DNA from: Saprospiraceae bacterium
GTDB lineage: Bacteria; Bacteroidota; Bacteroidia; Chitinophagales; Saprospiraceae
Direction of reading: 5' to 3'
NCBI GenBank assembly: GCA_013002995.1
Contig: JABDLO010000130.1
Span: forward strand, 1-41,370
Length of the DNA stretch: 41,370 bases
Shown: positions 1 through 8,392 of the stretch, one piece after another
Position numbering within the stretch: position 1 is the first letter of the stretch
Layout of the letters: each line of letters opens with the position of its first letter
Position numbers and translations under genes: made by a program
The notes under the pieces: generated by a model
Seen by the model: only the letters and a program-made list of their open reading frames with translations
Databases searched by the model: none
What the model was told of the DNA's origin: nothing

Positions 1-1092
1 ACTTTTTATCGAGTCATCTATGATCCTATACTCCTCCAACATTTCATAAGCCATTAAACCATTACCTGAATGATACAAGGCTTCAGCATAATTTTGCCGG
101 GTACTTTGAGCGACTTCTTTAAAATCTAAAGATTCTAAGTCTTCTATAGTCTCCCGCAAGATAGTTACTGCTTCATTATGTCTCGATAGTTGATTGTAAG
201 CCCTCCCTAAATGTAATTGGGCTGTTAATAGACCTCGGAGATCTCCTGCTTTCTCCATACCATCTTTTGCATTATTCAAGAATGGAAGAGCATTATCTGC
301 TTCTCCCATTTCTATATACAATCTTCCTTTGCTCAGGTCTAATGCTGAAATGAAAATTGGGATATTTAGGATATTGCCAATTGAATCGGCTAACTCATAC
401 AGTTCTAAAGCCTGATAAAAACTGTCTAGCTCAACATATTTATTAGCTAGATTATAATTAGCGATGAATTTTCCCCTGTTCTCTCCATGATCCATGGTAA
501 ATGCAACATCCTTTTTGGCATATTTTAAGGCTTCAAGCGGTTGTCCCATTTCATTAAATACACGAGAAATCTCTCCGAATGCTGCCGGTATATTATTTAC
601 AAGGTTTCCGGCTTCAGCCTTTTCCAGGGAAGTCAAAAAGTTCTTCAATGCTTCCTGGTATTTTCCTTCAAAATTGTTAATCAAACCCAGGTTTGTGTAA
701 TAACGGTAGGCAGCATAATAATCATCTTCTTTTAATAGTGAAAACATCTTATCACAATATTCCCTGGCTTCATCCAGCTTCCCTAATTCGATAAGTGAGT
801 TGGATGCTCTTCTATAAGCGTGGAATAGAAGAGAATCATTTTTAATAGCTTTAGAATATTCTGCAGCTTTGGTAGCATAGATTAATGAAGAATCCAGGTT
901 GCTTCTTACTGTCTGCTGCCAATTTTTTGTTGAATATTCAATGAGCTTTTTTAATGTACTATCCGGTAGATCCTTAGGATCATTATCAAGCATCTCATTC
1001 AAGTTTTCAGATAAACCTTGTGCACATAGATATGGTATAGCGAAGAAGAATACCAGTAGTAAAGTACTTGCTTTCTTATACAGATTATACAT
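1..1092 (-). CDS. TPR-repeat secreted/sensor protein, 3' end outside the window
   Basis: An uninterrupted minus-strand frame of 364 codons runs from an ATG at 1092 off the left edge, so the C-terminus is missing. The N-terminus has a signal peptide or membrane anchor (MYNLYKKAS then a hydrophobic stretch ending LCAQG). The rest is helical TPR-like repeats, with alternating patterns such as NLGLINNFEGKYQEALKNF and LGRAYNQLSRHNEAVTIL. The visible end (YRIIDDSIKS) resembles the linker that, in Bacteroidota TPR sensor kinases, leads into a coiled coil, a membrane segment and a kinase or DNA-binding domain. It lies 67 nt downstream of the S74 fibre genes on the same strand and may be the last gene of that operon. 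A sensor kinase paired with the NarL-type regulator at 6518 is a plausible inference; the decisive domain is not visible. Confidence 0.8.
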   Translation of the reverse strand, partial: MYNLYKKASTLLLVFFFAIPYLCAQGLSENLNEMLDNDPKDLPDSTLKKLIEYSTKNWQQTVRSNLDSSLIYATKAAEYSKAIKNDSLLFHAYRRASNSLIELGKLDEAREYCDKMFSLLKEDDYYAAYRYYTNLGLINNFEGKYQEALKNFLTSLEKAEAGNLVNNIPAAFGEISRVFNEMGQPLEALKYAKKDVAFTMDHGENRGKFIANYNLANKYVELDSFYQALELYELADSIGNILNIPIFISALDLSKGRLYIEMGEADNALPFLNNAKDGMEKAGDLRGLLTAQLHLGRAYNQLSRHNEAVTILRETIEDLESLDFKEVAQSTRQNYAEALYHSGNGLMAYEMLEEYRIIDDSIKS

Positions 1093-1159
1093 AAATAAAC
1101 TTTAATTCTTAACAACTGATAATCAAATTAATGAAAAAGGGCTACAATAGATGATTCTA

Positions 1160-3661
1160 TCAATTATTTATGATTTTGGCTCTACTATCCTGGTTTTGAT
1201 GCATTTGCAGATTTTTTATCTGCTTTTTAAGTAACTCCATTTCTGCCTTTATAAATTTTAGTTCCTCAATTTTCTTCTTCAGCAGGAAGTTTTCTTGTTG
1301 AATCTCTTCAATCATCACTTGCTGTTCCTTAATGGCCTGAATCGCAATAACTCCAAAAGCATCATAATTCAAAGCTTTAAAATCATCGGTTTCAGAAACG
1401 ATTTCTGGAAACAGTTCTTCTACTTCCTGGGCTATAAAACCATTCGATTTTTGAGCTTTCGGTTGATCTTTAAATCTGTAGGTTACTGGATTGAGATTGT
1501 CAATTTTAGAGAGTACTGGATCTATTTTTGAAATATTTTCTTTTAATCTTCTGTCTGAAAGAGCCATGTAAGATCCATCAGTTGCTCTTATTCGAGCCTT
1601 TAATGTCTCTGTAAATCTGAATTGAAGCTCATTGGAAGTGTTTAATTGAATATCCCAATACTTAAGGTCAGCAGTGTTATCTAGCCGAATGTAGTCAGCA
1701 TTAGTTAATGCATTTTGGGCGATATGCAAAGACACTTGAGGAGAATCTGTGTTAATACCTACATCACCACCATTTTCAATTGTCAACGCAGAATTTCCAT
1801 CTGTTTTATTGAATCGTAATTTATTCCCGGATCCGCTTCCAGATCCATCATATTCAATACTCATTCCATTACTAAGTGAATGGTCAGAACTTGCTTCACT
1901 AAATAGAAGTACAGGCCTTTTAGATATATCCGATTCAATCACCATGGAAATAGTTTGACCAGTTGTTCCAGGGTTTTCAATATGTAAGGGAAATTCAGGT
2001 GAACTTGTACCGATTCCTACATTTCCTCCTCCATTGGCAAGAACAACATCATTATTGGTATTATTTTGTAAAAACAGATCACTGGACGTTGCATCTATTT
2101 CGTTGCCATCGAATAGCATGGATTGAGTACCTGAAGTAACTTTTAAAGTTGCACTGGTCCCATCATTATCATCACCAGTTACATGAAGTTTAGTATCAGG
2201 TCCGCTCAAACCAATCCCAATATTTCCTGCATTATCAATTGTCATTCTTCGAGAATTATGAGTCCAAAAACTTAGTTTGTGATTCGTTATTGTTCTTAAT
2301 GAAGCATCATTAGCATTTATACCTAACCACACTTCCCGGGTATTATCTTTTATATTTAAGGCAGCATTTCCAAGACCGTCGACATCAAAAATCGTTAAAT
2401 CCTGATTGGGATTTTCAGTCCCTATTCCAATCTGACCGACATCGTCTATTGTCATGCGAGATTGGTTATTCGTAATTAAATCCAGATTATGGGTACTGGT
2501 AGATCCCAATAAAATTGATGAGGCACCTGACTGAAATCGGCCGGATACTCCTAACTTTGTTATGTCAATAAAATCAGCAAATAGGCCTTCCTTCCATCTA
2601 CTGAAGGAGGTTCCTAATGTGGAAGTTTCTCCTTGTTTTGGATAAAAACTATTTTCTAAAAAATTAAACTCATTTACCGGATTTGGATCGAGAATATTTT
2701 TGTAAAAAATAAAGCCACCTACATTCTCAATTGACCAATTTGATGGTCCTATGAATTCTAGTTTAGGATTATTAGAGGATTCTGAGGTGAGCCTTAATGC
2801 AGTCTCTCCCGGGCCAGATATCTCCAATAATTGTTCTGGGGATGAAGTACCTAATCCTACTTTACCATCTTTTCTTACCACCATTGCATTGGAACGCGTG
2901 TTTTCACCATCACCATTTCCTATAATAAAAAGAGGTGAGCTTGATGACACCGTAGATTGAGGACTTACAATTGAATCATTAAATACTCCGATAACTGTTC
3001 CTGTATATCCATTGGAAACGGTATGAAAACCCGATGCTGTAGATGCAAAACCTGAAGCCTTATTCACCGCACCCCAAGTCATAGCGTATATGCTAGAAGA
3101 TATATTATTGCTACCTAAAGAAACAGAATGTGTTCCAGTAGCTTGTGAAAGTTGTCCAAGAGCAACAGCGCTGAATCCAGATGCCAGGGTATTATTTCCT
3201 ATTGCCAGGGAATAGTCACCTAAAGCGCTTGAATTCAATCCTGAGGCGGTTGATGAAAATCCAAAAGCAGTTGAATTAGATCCCAGAGAAACTGAGCTAT
3301 TTCCTGAGGCAGTTGTCCCTAAACCCAATGAAACGGACGTATTACCTGAAGCTATTGGACGATAACCCAATGCAATAGAAGCATTCCCAATGTTGATACT
3401 ATCCCATTGAGTCCCGGTAACAAATCCGGCGCGAAAAGCCCCCATGCTTGGATACCACATTAATCTTGAACCTTGTCCTTCTATCGGGATAGATTCAGGA
3501 TTACTCGGAGCATATATTCCTTCAAATAAAACATCGTTATCTACATGTAATTTCGCTTTAGGATTTGGGACACCGATTCCCACCTTGCCGGATTGGCCAC
3601 AAAGTGAGCATGAAAATAATGCCATAAACACCACTGACAAAAACAATTTATTGTTTAACAT
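1160..3661 (-). CDS. Large secreted fibre with YadA-like head repeats and C-terminal S74 chaperone domain
   Basis: 833 aa from the ATG at 3661. An in-frame ATG at 3691 would add ten residues, but the inner start puts a clean signal peptide (MLNNKLFLSVVFMALF) at the N-terminus. Residues about 90-240 are degenerate 14-residue SASG/ALG repeats as in trimeric autotransporter heads (ASGNTSVSLG, ASGLNSSALG). The middle carries repeated VGIGTSSPE..LHI units. The C-terminus is a peptidase S74 intramolecular chaperone starting at SDRRLKENI: Ser702 and Lys707 have the Ser-Lys spacing of the endosialidase self-cleavage dyad, followed by GFIAQEVEELFPE and a C-terminal coiled coil. By family knowledge the domain drives trimerisation and is then released by autoproteolysis. 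It overlaps the upstream S74 gene by 14 nt, suggesting translational coupling. It probably forms a trimeric cell-surface fibre; ligand unknown. No T9SS sorting domain is seen. Confidence 0.9.
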   Translation of the reverse strand: MLNNKLFLSVVFMALFSCSLCGQSGKVGIGVPNPKAKLHVDNDVLFEGIYAPSNPESIPIEGQGSRLMWYPSMGAFRAGFVTGTQWDSINIGNASIALGYRPIASGNTSVSLGLGTTASGNSSVSLGSNSTAFGFSSTASGLNSSALGDYSLAIGNNTLASGFSAVALGQLSQATGTHSVSLGSNNISSSIYAMTWGAVNKASGFASTASGFHTVSNGYTGTVIGVFNDSIVSPQSTVSSSSPLFIIGNGDGENTRSNAMVVRKDGKVGLGTSSPEQLLEISGPGETALRLTSESSNNPKLEFIGPSNWSIENVGGFIFYKNILDPNPVNEFNFLENSFYPKQGETSTLGTSFSRWKEGLFADFIDITKLGVSGRFQSGASSILLGSTSTHNLDLITNNQSRMTIDDVGQIGIGTENPNQDLTIFDVDGLGNAALNIKDNTREVWLGINANDASLRTITNHKLSFWTHNSRRMTIDNAGNIGIGLSGPDTKLHVTGDDNDGTSATLKVTSGTQSMLFDGNEIDATSSDLFLQNNTNNDVVLANGGGNVGIGTSSPEFPLHIENPGTTGQTISMVIESDISKRPVLLFSEASSDHSLSNGMSIEYDGSGSGSGNKLRFNKTDGNSALTIENGGDVGINTDSPQVSLHIAQNALTNADYIRLDNTADLKYWDIQLNTSNELQFRFTETLKARIRATDGSYMALSDRRLKENISKIDPVLSKIDNLNPVTYRFKDQPKAQKSNGFIAQEVEELFPEIVSETDDFKALNYDAFGVIAIQAIKEQQVMIEEIQQENFLLKKKIEELKFIKAEMELLKKQIKNLQMHQNQDSRAKIINN

Positions 3662-5936
3662 TTGGAACACTTGATTGGGTAGTAATTTCATTTGTATTCG
3701 ATATTTTCTTGAGCGCTTCTATTTCCTTTTTAAGGTGTTCTATATCATTAATATTCTTTTTGATCAAATCTTGCTGATCCTTTATAGCTTGAATCAAAAC
3801 TGGTACAAGTTCTGAGTAATTCATTCCAAGGATTTCAGGATTCTCATCTTCCACCGCTTCAGGAATTATTTTTTGTACATCCTGTGCGATGAGGCCAATA
3901 TGTTGTTTATTATCAGCTCCATCTTTCCATTGATAACTCACAGGTTCTAAAGAGCGTATTTCATCGAGACCATAGGTAAGAGGCACAATATTTTTCTTAA
4001 ATCTGCGGTCCGAAGTTTGTATGGTTCCATTTACGGCATAAACCTTTGTCCATCGATTTCCCGAAGCTCCTAATTGTTTATTGTTATCAAGGGCAGGTCT
4101 GAATATTCCGGTACCAAAACTATATTCTTCAGTTGCCCCTCCATTAATATTGAGGCTGGAAAAGAACTTTAAATTTCCACTATTCTCAATTCTCCAGTCC
4201 GTATTGCTAGTGCTACTTCTTACCAATTCGATTCCTGCTGAAGAATTATTGGTTGAGGTTACTCTAATTCTTGCATTCCCGGCCTCAGATACTTCCAATA
4301 ACTCAGTTGGATTCGTCGTTCCAATGCCCACATCACCTGAATTTTCTACAATTAACCTCGGTGTTCCACCTATCCCATTAATATAAAATTTGTTCCCAGA
4401 TACAGCTCCATCGTACTCCAGGCTCATGCCATCGTTTAGATCAAGGCTTGAGCTGTTTTCACTGAATAATATAGTTGGTCTTTTTGAGGTAGCAGAAGCT
4501 AAAACTAAGTCAATTGTTGGCGAAGAAACCGTGCCTGGATTATTAATGTGAACTGAATGTTCTGGAGATGAAGTGTTTATCCCTACTTTGCCACCTCCAT
4601 TTACCAAAGTTACATTTTCTGAAGAACTGAAGTTGAAATTCAATGTGCTACCCACAGTTTCAATTTGATTAGCATCAAATGCCATTCCTGAAGTAGAAGT
4701 TCCTATTAGTAGTGAAGCATTACTGGTTTCTAATGCTCCCCCATTATTAATACTTCCCAGTTCGGTGGATATATTCAGCATTCCCGTTGGAGAATCATAT
4801 CCAATGGATGTTTGCCCATTTTTTTGAATCATAAAACTATTGGAGCGGGTGGTGTTTGTAAGACCATCTCCAATTATAAATATTGGATCAGTACTAACCC
4901 AAGAGGCGCTGTCACCTACCACAGTATTAAATTTTCCTAAAGCCATACTGGCATAAGGATAGGCAATTGTTTGATATCCAAAAGTAGAAGAATAGTTACC
5001 CCTTGCTTCAGTAACCCAACCTGTTGAAAATGAATTATATCCATAAGCATCACTAGGGCCAAGAGCTATTGACGCCTGCCCCCGTGCATCAGAATTCCAA
5101 CCAATAGCTACTGCATAATCTTGTCTTGAACTGGAGGCTCCGAGACCAGTAGTTCCGCCCCCAATTGAAACTCCATACCTTCCTCCCGTGTAACCATACA
5201 TAGCAATACCTCCGTCCTCCTCTGCGGTTCCCTCCACTGTAAAGCTTCCACTTCCTTTTGAATTCCCACCAAAAGTATAACTATTGTTTCCTTTAGCTTG
5301 TCCAAAGAAAGCAACAGAACTACTTCCATCTGCCCATCCAAACGAACCAAAAGCAAAAGCCCCAAACCCTTTAGCCCTTGAATTTCGGCCACCTGCGAAA
5401 GAGTAATAACCGACACTGTCATAATCCCAGAATTTATCATAATTAATTCCTCCAAAGGGGTTATTTAGATAACCACATCTAAATGCTCCTTTTTGAGCAT
5501 AAAAAATAGCCTTAAATCCAGATCCTGTAAGATCTTTACCAAAAAGAACATTTTTGCTTTCGTCGATGTGAAAATCTGTTTTTACATTTTGGGGATTATC
5601 AATAGACCTTCCTATATAAATAGAATCTCCAAGGTTGTAAATCATTTCTTTAGTCCGAACCCAATCCTTATCATCGATCCCAAGTCCTTCTTTCCAACTA
5701 TCCACATAATACCAGAATGACATTGTTGTCGTATCGAAAACCATTAATCCAGCTGCAGGATCAATTATATTTTTCCTATTTGTGCTATCCATCCTGGGAA
5801 TTAGTAAGCCTTTAGTTGAGGATTGAATGTCAAGCATTGAACTATTATCAGGAAGAGAATTATCAGAATTGATACTGATTTGGGCGGTGACAGTTGAAGA
5901 AATCAATATTATTGTTGTGAAAAATATATATTTCAT
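3648..5936 (-). CDS. Second large secreted fibre protein with S74 chaperone domain
   Basis: 762 aa from the ATG at 5936 (MKYIFFTTIILISSTVTAQ is a clear signal peptide; an ATG ten codons earlier is less likely). The N-terminal module reads SSMLDIQSSTKGLLIPRM then AAGLMVFDT, a Bacteroidota surface-protein motif that recurs in the genes at 29844 and 30317. Residues about 170-340 are Gly/Ser/Ala-rich head-like repeats (SFAGGRNSRAKGFGAFAFGS, SIALGPSDAYGYNSFSTG). VGINTSSPEHSVHI and VGIGTTNPTELLEV repeats follow. The S74 domain starts at SDRRFKKNI, with Ser642 and Lys647 as the predicted self-cleavage dyad, and ends in a coiled coil. Architecture matches the 833-aa neighbour, but sequence identity outside the S74 domain and short repeats is low, so the two may be alternative or partner fibres. 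The LytTR gene lies 39 nt upstream on the same strand. Confidence 0.9.
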   Translation of the reverse strand: MKYIFFTTIILISSTVTAQISINSDNSLPDNSSMLDIQSSTKGLLIPRMDSTNRKNIIDPAAGLMVFDTTTMSFWYYVDSWKEGLGIDDKDWVRTKEMIYNLGDSIYIGRSIDNPQNVKTDFHIDESKNVLFGKDLTGSGFKAIFYAQKGAFRCGYLNNPFGGINYDKFWDYDSVGYYSFAGGRNSRAKGFGAFAFGSFGWADGSSSVAFFGQAKGNNSYTFGGNSKGSGSFTVEGTAEEDGGIAMYGYTGGRYGVSIGGGTTGLGASSSRQDYAVAIGWNSDARGQASIALGPSDAYGYNSFSTGWVTEARGNYSSTFGYQTIAYPYASMALGKFNTVVGDSASWVSTDPIFIIGDGLTNTTRSNSFMIQKNGQTSIGYDSPTGMLNISTELGSINNGGALETSNASLLIGTSTSGMAFDANQIETVGSTLNFNFSSSENVTLVNGGGKVGINTSSPEHSVHINNPGTVSSPTIDLVLASATSKRPTILFSENSSSLDLNDGMSLEYDGAVSGNKFYINGIGGTPRLIVENSGDVGIGTTNPTELLEVSEAGNARIRVTSTNNSSAGIELVRSSTSNTDWRIENSGNLKFFSSLNINGGATEEYSFGTGIFRPALDNNKQLGASGNRWTKVYAVNGTIQTSDRRFKKNIVPLTYGLDEIRSLEPVSYQWKDGADNKQHIGLIAQDVQKIIPEAVEDENPEILGMNYSELVPVLIQAIKDQQDLIKKNINDIEHLKKEIEALKKISNTNEITTQSSVPNVKQ

Positions 5937-5975
5937 AATTGCGTAACTGGTAAGTATAGCATTCATTGTTAAATG

Positions 5976-6386
5976 TCATTTAATTTTAGAGAATGATCGG
6001 TAGTAATGCAGTACAGAACTTTTTCTGGAATTGGAAAAAGGGATCTTAGCATTGTTGATTAATTCGATGTTCCCTTTTCGTTTGTTTACAGAAACTGCTT
6101 TTCTGGTATTTATAAGATAACTCTGATGTACTCTGAGGAATCCAAAACCTTCCAGTTCCTTCTGATAACGGGAAAGTGTTTTGGAATGAAGAATGGAGGT
6201 ACCATCTTCCAGGAATATGTTACAATAGTTGCTATCTGCGGCAACATACAGAATGGATTTTAGAGGAACGATCTCGATGGATCGATCCAGGTGGATACAT
6301 ATTTTAAAATCTTCCTGCTTAAAAGATTGATCATGTGAAATAGTTAATGCGAAAGGGTGTAATGGAAGAACCTTGGATTGCTGCAT
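5976..6386 (-). CDS. Stand-alone LytTR-domain DNA-binding regulator
   Basis: 136 aa from the ATG at 6386 (MQQSKVL); a longer start at 6434 would add sixteen mostly hydrophobic residues. Almost the whole protein is a LytTR domain: IEIVPLKSILYVAADSNYC, then SKTLSRYQKELEGFGFLRVH, QSYLINTRKAV, and a final basic segment NSRKSSVLHYYRSF. There is no receiver or sensor domain, so it is either a constitutive or autoregulated factor or takes its signal from a partner. It is first in a minus-strand run leading into the two S74 fibres (39-nt gap), making it the most likely regulator of that cassette (inference). LytTR domains typically bind pairs of short direct repeats; candidate half-sites lie just upstream at 6440-6481. 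Confidence 0.85.
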   Translation of the reverse strand: MQQSKVLPLHPFALTISHDQSFKQEDFKICIHLDRSIEIVPLKSILYVAADSNYCNIFLEDGTSILHSKTLSRYQKELEGFGFLRVHQSYLINTRKAVSVNKRKGNIELINNAKIPFSNSRKSSVLHYYRSFSKIK

Positions 6387-6439
6387 CGTTTTTGATTGAA
6401 TTGGTTGATATAAAATTCCTATTATTATCAGCAAAAAGC

Positions 6440-6481
6440 ATCACGGAAAGAAATGATTGCTACATCACGGTTTTCCGTGAT
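6440..6481. promoter_or_regulatory. Three-copy ATCACGG half-site in the LytTR/NarL divergent promoter
   Basis: ATCACGG occurs at 6440-6446 and 6464-6470, and its exact reverse complement CCGTGAT at 6475-6481. Copies two and three form a perfect 7-bp inverted repeat around TTTT; copies one and two are direct repeats 24 bp apart. All three lie in the 131 bp between the divergent LytTR and NarL-type regulator genes. LytTR proteins usually recognise short direct repeats and NarL proteins inverted heptamers, so either regulator could use this site. The binding assignment is inference; the repeats are seen directly. Confidence 0.55.
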
Positions 6482-6517
6482 TTTAAGTATCTTAATTCAT
6501 TATTATTAGGGAATATT

Positions 6518-7144
6518 ATGATTAAGGTGCTGATAGTAGACGATCACCAAATTGTGATTGACGGAATGATGTCATTACTGGCAGATGCAGAGAACATCAC
6601 ATGCCAGGGTTTTGCCAATTCCGGTCAGGAAGCCCTGAACAAACTTCAGGAAAAATCATATGATCTTGTCTTACTGGATATTAATATGCCTGAAATGGAT
6701 GGTTTAAAGACTTGCAATTTAATCCTTCAACAACATCCAACCATAAAAGTCATTGCTCTCACCATGCTAGCAGAAAGGTCTATGATTCGGGCTATGGTCG
6801 AAACAGGCGCCAAAGGGTACTTATTAAAGAATGTAGGGCATGATGAATTGGTAACTGCCATACGCCGGGTGCATTCAGGAAAATCTCATTATTCCAGTGA
6901 AATAGCTGACATTTTACTTAGTCCCCTACCAAAAGCAAAAAATAAACCTCAGATCTCTTTATCAAGTAGGGAAAAACAGATTCTTCAATTGATCGTAGAT
7001 GAATTTACAACCTCAGAAATTTCCGAAAAGTTATTTATCAGTGTAAATACGGTTGAAACACACAGGCGGAATATCATGAATAAACTAGGCGCCAAAAACA
7101 CTGCCGGGGTTGTGAGAATAGCACTTGAAAATAAATTATTGTAA
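6518..7144 (+). CDS. NarL/FixJ-family response regulator
   Basis: 208 aa. The frame is open from 6347, but the receiver domain starts at the ATG at 6518 (MIKVLIVDDHQ), and a start there frees the intergenic region. Receiver domain residues 1-120: acidic pocket Asp8/Asp9, phosphoacceptor Asp54 in DLVLLDINMPEMDG, the conserved Thr in VIALTM, and the Lys in YLLKN. The C-terminal LuxR/GerE helix-turn-helix covers about residues 145-208 (LSSREKQILQLI, then ISVNTVETHRRNIMNKLGAK). It should be activated by a histidine kinase; none is visible, but the TPR protein cut by the left edge is a candidate. It is divergent from the LytTR/S74 run and shares its promoter region. Confidence 0.93.
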   Translation: MIKVLIVDDHQIVIDGMMSLLADAENITCQGFANSGQEALNKLQEKSYDLVLLDINMPEMDGLKTCNLILQQHPTIKVIALTMLAERSMIRAMVETGAKGYLLKNVGHDELVTAIRRVHSGKSHYSSEIADILLSPLPKAKNKPQISLSSREKQILQLIVDEFTTSEISEKLFISVNTVETHRRNIMNKLGAKNTAGVVRIALENKLL

Positions 7145-7159
7145 TTTAATAAGTGACAG

Positions 7160-7194
7160 AAAAAAGAGTTGTACTCTGATTAGAATACAACTCT
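7160..7194 (-). terminator. Hairpin terminator for the OmpA/HhH operon
   Basis: AGAGTTGTA (7165-7173) pairs perfectly with TACAACTCT (7186-7194) across a 12-nt loop. The A-run at 7160-7165 gives a U-tract in minus-strand transcripts, so it should terminate the operon whose last stop is at 7222. It lies between convergent genes and may also slow transcription from the response regulator side, where there is no U-tract. Confidence 0.7.
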
Positions 7195-7221
7195 ATCTAA
7201 ATCTTAAGATGAGATTCAGAA

Positions 7222-8373
7222 TTATTCCTTACCACCTTTCAGGCGATCCTGATAAACACGCAACTCATCCCACTTACCATCAGCTGCCATGCCAGCCTGC
7301 TTAGGCCAGGTAGTAGGATCAGCCAATTGATATCTCTTTCCTGCTTTATCCAGTACACCTTGGATTCGTTCTACTGATACCTCAGAAAGTGCCCTCCAGG
7401 TGTTTATTCCATCATCTTTAAGTAGTCCTGCAATCTTAGGACCGATGCCTTCAATGGCTCTTAGATCATCTTTTGCCCACTTTTTAAGGACACCCATTTT
7501 TATCAGAATTTTTTCGACCTTGGAATCTGTGGTTCCTGTCGCTCTATCTGATCGGCCCGTATCCAGGGACTTTTGCATCTCAACAAGATCTTCCCATCTT
7601 CCGGTGGCTGCAAGCTCAGCTTGTTCAGGCCAGGTTGTCGGATCTATAATCCGGTACTTGTCACCATATTTATTTAATATGTCTCTTAATCCTGATGGGG
7701 ATTCACCCCCCAGCTTTATATGAGAATCAACACCGTTATCTTTTAAAACGGATTCCATCTTAGGACCAATTCCTTCAACAACCTGAAGATTATCTTCTTT
7801 TAAAGCACTGTAAATATTGAGACTTCCTTTGTCACTTCCACTTCCACCAGATAACGATGCCCCACCTGTTACTATTCCGGATACATCTTCAGATCCACCG
7901 GTTGCTATTCCGGATGAACCTACAGATTCACTTCCTCCGGTATCTTCACCTGAAGTATCGGATGTTCCTCCTTCGGACCCAGAACCATCACCTGATTCAT
8001 CTCCACCACCATCAGATCCACCTGTTACTATTCCTGATGAACCTTCAAGCCCAGCACCTGAATCATCTCCACCATCGTGAGAATCACCTGTAACAATTCC
8101 TGCGGCACCGAGTTTAACTTCAGCTTCCATTTCCCTTAATCTTCCCTTTACAAGGGCAAGTTCACTCTCTACTTCGGCTCGATGCGCCTGGCAAGAAGCA
8201 AGATCACCTTCCAATGATGAAATTTTCTTTCTTAATCTCAGGATATCCGATTCTAAATCATTGACTCTTGATTTATACTTTGACCATAACCCCCAGGCTG
8301 TTAGAAACCCAAGAAGAAAAGATAATAACCAGGGTAACCACCACGGAAAACTGCAAAAACTTAATAATATCAT
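7222..8373 (-). CDS. Membrane-anchored coiled-coil protein with two C-terminal helix-hairpin-helix modules
   Basis: 383 aa from the ATG at 8373 (MILLSFCSFPWW); the frame extends to 8475, but that would overlap the upstream OmpA gene. Residues 8-29 are one Trp/Leu-rich membrane segment, 32-88 a coiled coil (LESDILRLRKKISSLEGDL). Residues 89-183 are a Gly/Ser/Asp linker with four copies of an SGIVTGGS-like octamer. Two homologous modules follow at about 194-270 and 302-377, each with a helix-hairpin-helix core (VEGIGPKMESVLKDNGV; IEGIGPKIAGLLKDDGI) and a shared DPTTWPxQAxxAAxGxWxxL tail. Such modules usually contact DNA or act as protein-interaction folds; a membrane-tethered version is unusual. 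It sits 19 nt downstream of the OmpA-domain gene and is probably co-transcribed. Topology (linker in periplasm or cytoplasm) cannot be decided by reading alone. Confidence 0.85.
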   Translation of the reverse strand: MILLSFCSFPWWLPWLLSFLLGFLTAWGLWSKYKSRVNDLESDILRLRKKISSLEGDLASCQAHRAEVESELALVKGRLREMEAEVKLGAAGIVTGDSHDGGDDSGAGLEGSSGIVTGGSDGGGDESGDGSGSEGGTSDTSGEDTGGSESVGSSGIATGGSEDVSGIVTGGASLSGGSGSDKGSLNIYSALKEDNLQVVEGIGPKMESVLKDNGVDSHIKLGGESPSGLRDILNKYGDKYRIIDPTTWPEQAELAATGRWEDLVEMQKSLDTGRSDRATGTTDSKVEKILIKMGVLKKWAKDDLRAIEGIGPKIAGLLKDDGINTWRALSEVSVERIQGVLDKAGKRYQLADPTTWPKQAGMAADGKWDELRVYQDRLKGGKE

Positions 8374-8392
8374 GATGTTGTTTTTTCTTTTG

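Noticed and set aside
3661-3691. Longer start of the first S74 gene at 3691
   Set aside because: The extra ten residues disrupt the signal peptide and deepen the overlap with the upstream gene; the ATG at 3661 is preferred.
1160-5936. Prophage tail-fibre interpretation of the S74 genes
   Set aside because: Both have signal peptides, and no capsid, portal, terminase, baseplate or integrase genes are nearby, so host surface fibres fit better.
7817-8080. Pro/Ser-rich plus-strand ORFs (also 7857-8093)
   Set aside because: They are antisense shadows of the repetitive Gly/Ser/Asp linker of the helix-hairpin-helix protein; its codons force an open frame.
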